NCBI RefSeq assembly: GCF_003027925.1
Contig: NZ_PYPS01000034.1
Span: 23,351-87,350 of the forward strand
Length of the DNA: 64,000 nucleotides
DNA from: Micromonospora sp. RP3T
GTDB taxonomy: Bacteria; Actinomycetota; Actinomycetes; Mycobacteriales; Micromonosporaceae
Reading direction: 5' to 3'
Shown here: one piece after another, positions 63,879 to 64,000 of the stretch
How the letters are laid out: each line of letters starts with the position of its first letter
Numbering within the stretch: position 1 is the stretch's first letter
Notes under the pieces: generated by a model
What the model was told of the DNA's origin: nothing
The model's input: the letters and a program-made list of their open reading frames with translations, nothing else
Databases searched by the model: none
Program-made: the position numbers and the translations under genes

Positions 63879-64000
63879 TCCCGGCGGGCCTGGGCGCGGG
63901 CCAGCGGCGCGAACCCGCGCAGCGCGGACAGGATCGCGGCGACCACCCACTCGGCGGTGGCCGAGTCGTGCACGCCGCGGGCGTCGCAGAGCGTCACGCC
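63875..64000 (-). pseudogene. 2-hydroxyacid dehydrogenase remnant (truncated; continues beyond right edge)
   Basis: The frame ending near 63875 reads VTLCDARGVHDSATAEWVVA then AILSALRGFAPLARAQARRE, a clear match to the helix region before the NAD domain of D-2-hydroxyacid/phosphoglycerate dehydrogenases. The matching NAD-binding part (usual GxGxxG and about 170 more residues) does not follow: after REW the frame turns into unrelated arginine/alanine-rich sequence up to a stop at 63704. So the gene seems cut about 130 residues in, unless the missing part is a sequence error. The N-terminus lies outside the window. Confidence 0.5.

Overview
The window reads as chromosomal DNA of a high-G+C actinomycete, most likely a Micromonospora or close relative. 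The support is a base composition of roughly three quarters G+C (judged by eye), dense gene packing with many GTG starts and ATGA/GTGA overlaps, AGGAGG-type ribosome sites, and families typical of actinobacteria (DUF3072, DUF1206, DUF3618, DUF4235, an F420-dependent LLM oxidoreductase). The genus is an inference. I see no rRNA, tRNA, CRISPR array, insertion sequence or prophage.

Layout. 1-10 kb: a cut-off MFS transporter, a HAD phosphatase, GNAT and DinB proteins, an SMR pump, a secreted family 9 cellulase with a perfect CebR-type operator, a PP2C phosphatase and an HrpB helicase. 10-31 kb: a SigB/SigF-type sigma factor followed by a scattered set of stress-type genes. These include phospholipase D, MarR-pirin, a general-stress GSP17M-like protein, GH15-SDR, DUF3072, a Na+/H+ antiporter, a SpoIIE phosphatase with a fused anti-sigma-type ATPase domain, a CmpX-like membrane protein, DUF2795, SRPBCC, YihY and ChaB. 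Several are preceded by sequences fitting GNNT-N15/16-GGG(T/A/C)A(C/T), so a local SigB-like general stress regulon is a reasonable reading. 31-35 kb: an aldehyde dehydrogenase, a phytoene-desaturase-like oxidase and polyprenol-phosphate mannose synthase.

35.7-44.4 kb is the most interesting block: a tightly coupled eight-gene operon. It encodes a GmhB-type phosphatase fused to a GT9 glycosyltransferase, two GT-B glycosyltransferases, GmhA, HldE, a short-chain dehydrogenase, a second GT9 heptosyltransferase-like enzyme and a DNA topoisomerase IB. GmhA, HldE and GmhB together make nucleotide-activated heptose (ADP-heptose), a sugar best known from Gram-negative LPS core, here in a Gram-positive that should lack LPS. 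With four glycosyltransferases alongside, it looks like a heptose-containing envelope glycan or glycoconjugate system. No HldD-type epimerase is visible.

44.5-64 kb: an AraC regulator, RecQ, an F420 oxidoreductase, a NagZ-like GH3, a PLP enzyme with a GNAT, DUF1206, an MscS channel, a holin-like/DUF3618/DUF4235 envelope operon, cold-shock protein CspA with a long leader, an aldo/keto reductase, trans-aconitate methyltransferase coupled to an adenosine-deaminase-family enzyme, an OmpR-type two-component system, an ADP-ribosylglycohydrolase and, at the right edge, an apparently truncated 2-hydroxyacid dehydrogenase.

Non-coding structure is unusually rich: a 54-bp perfect palindrome with a diverged 44-bp sibling at the other end of the window, a 54-bp inverted repeat made of nested GC palindromes, a 16-bp inverted repeat bracketing about 90 bp, and many hairpin terminators between convergent genes.
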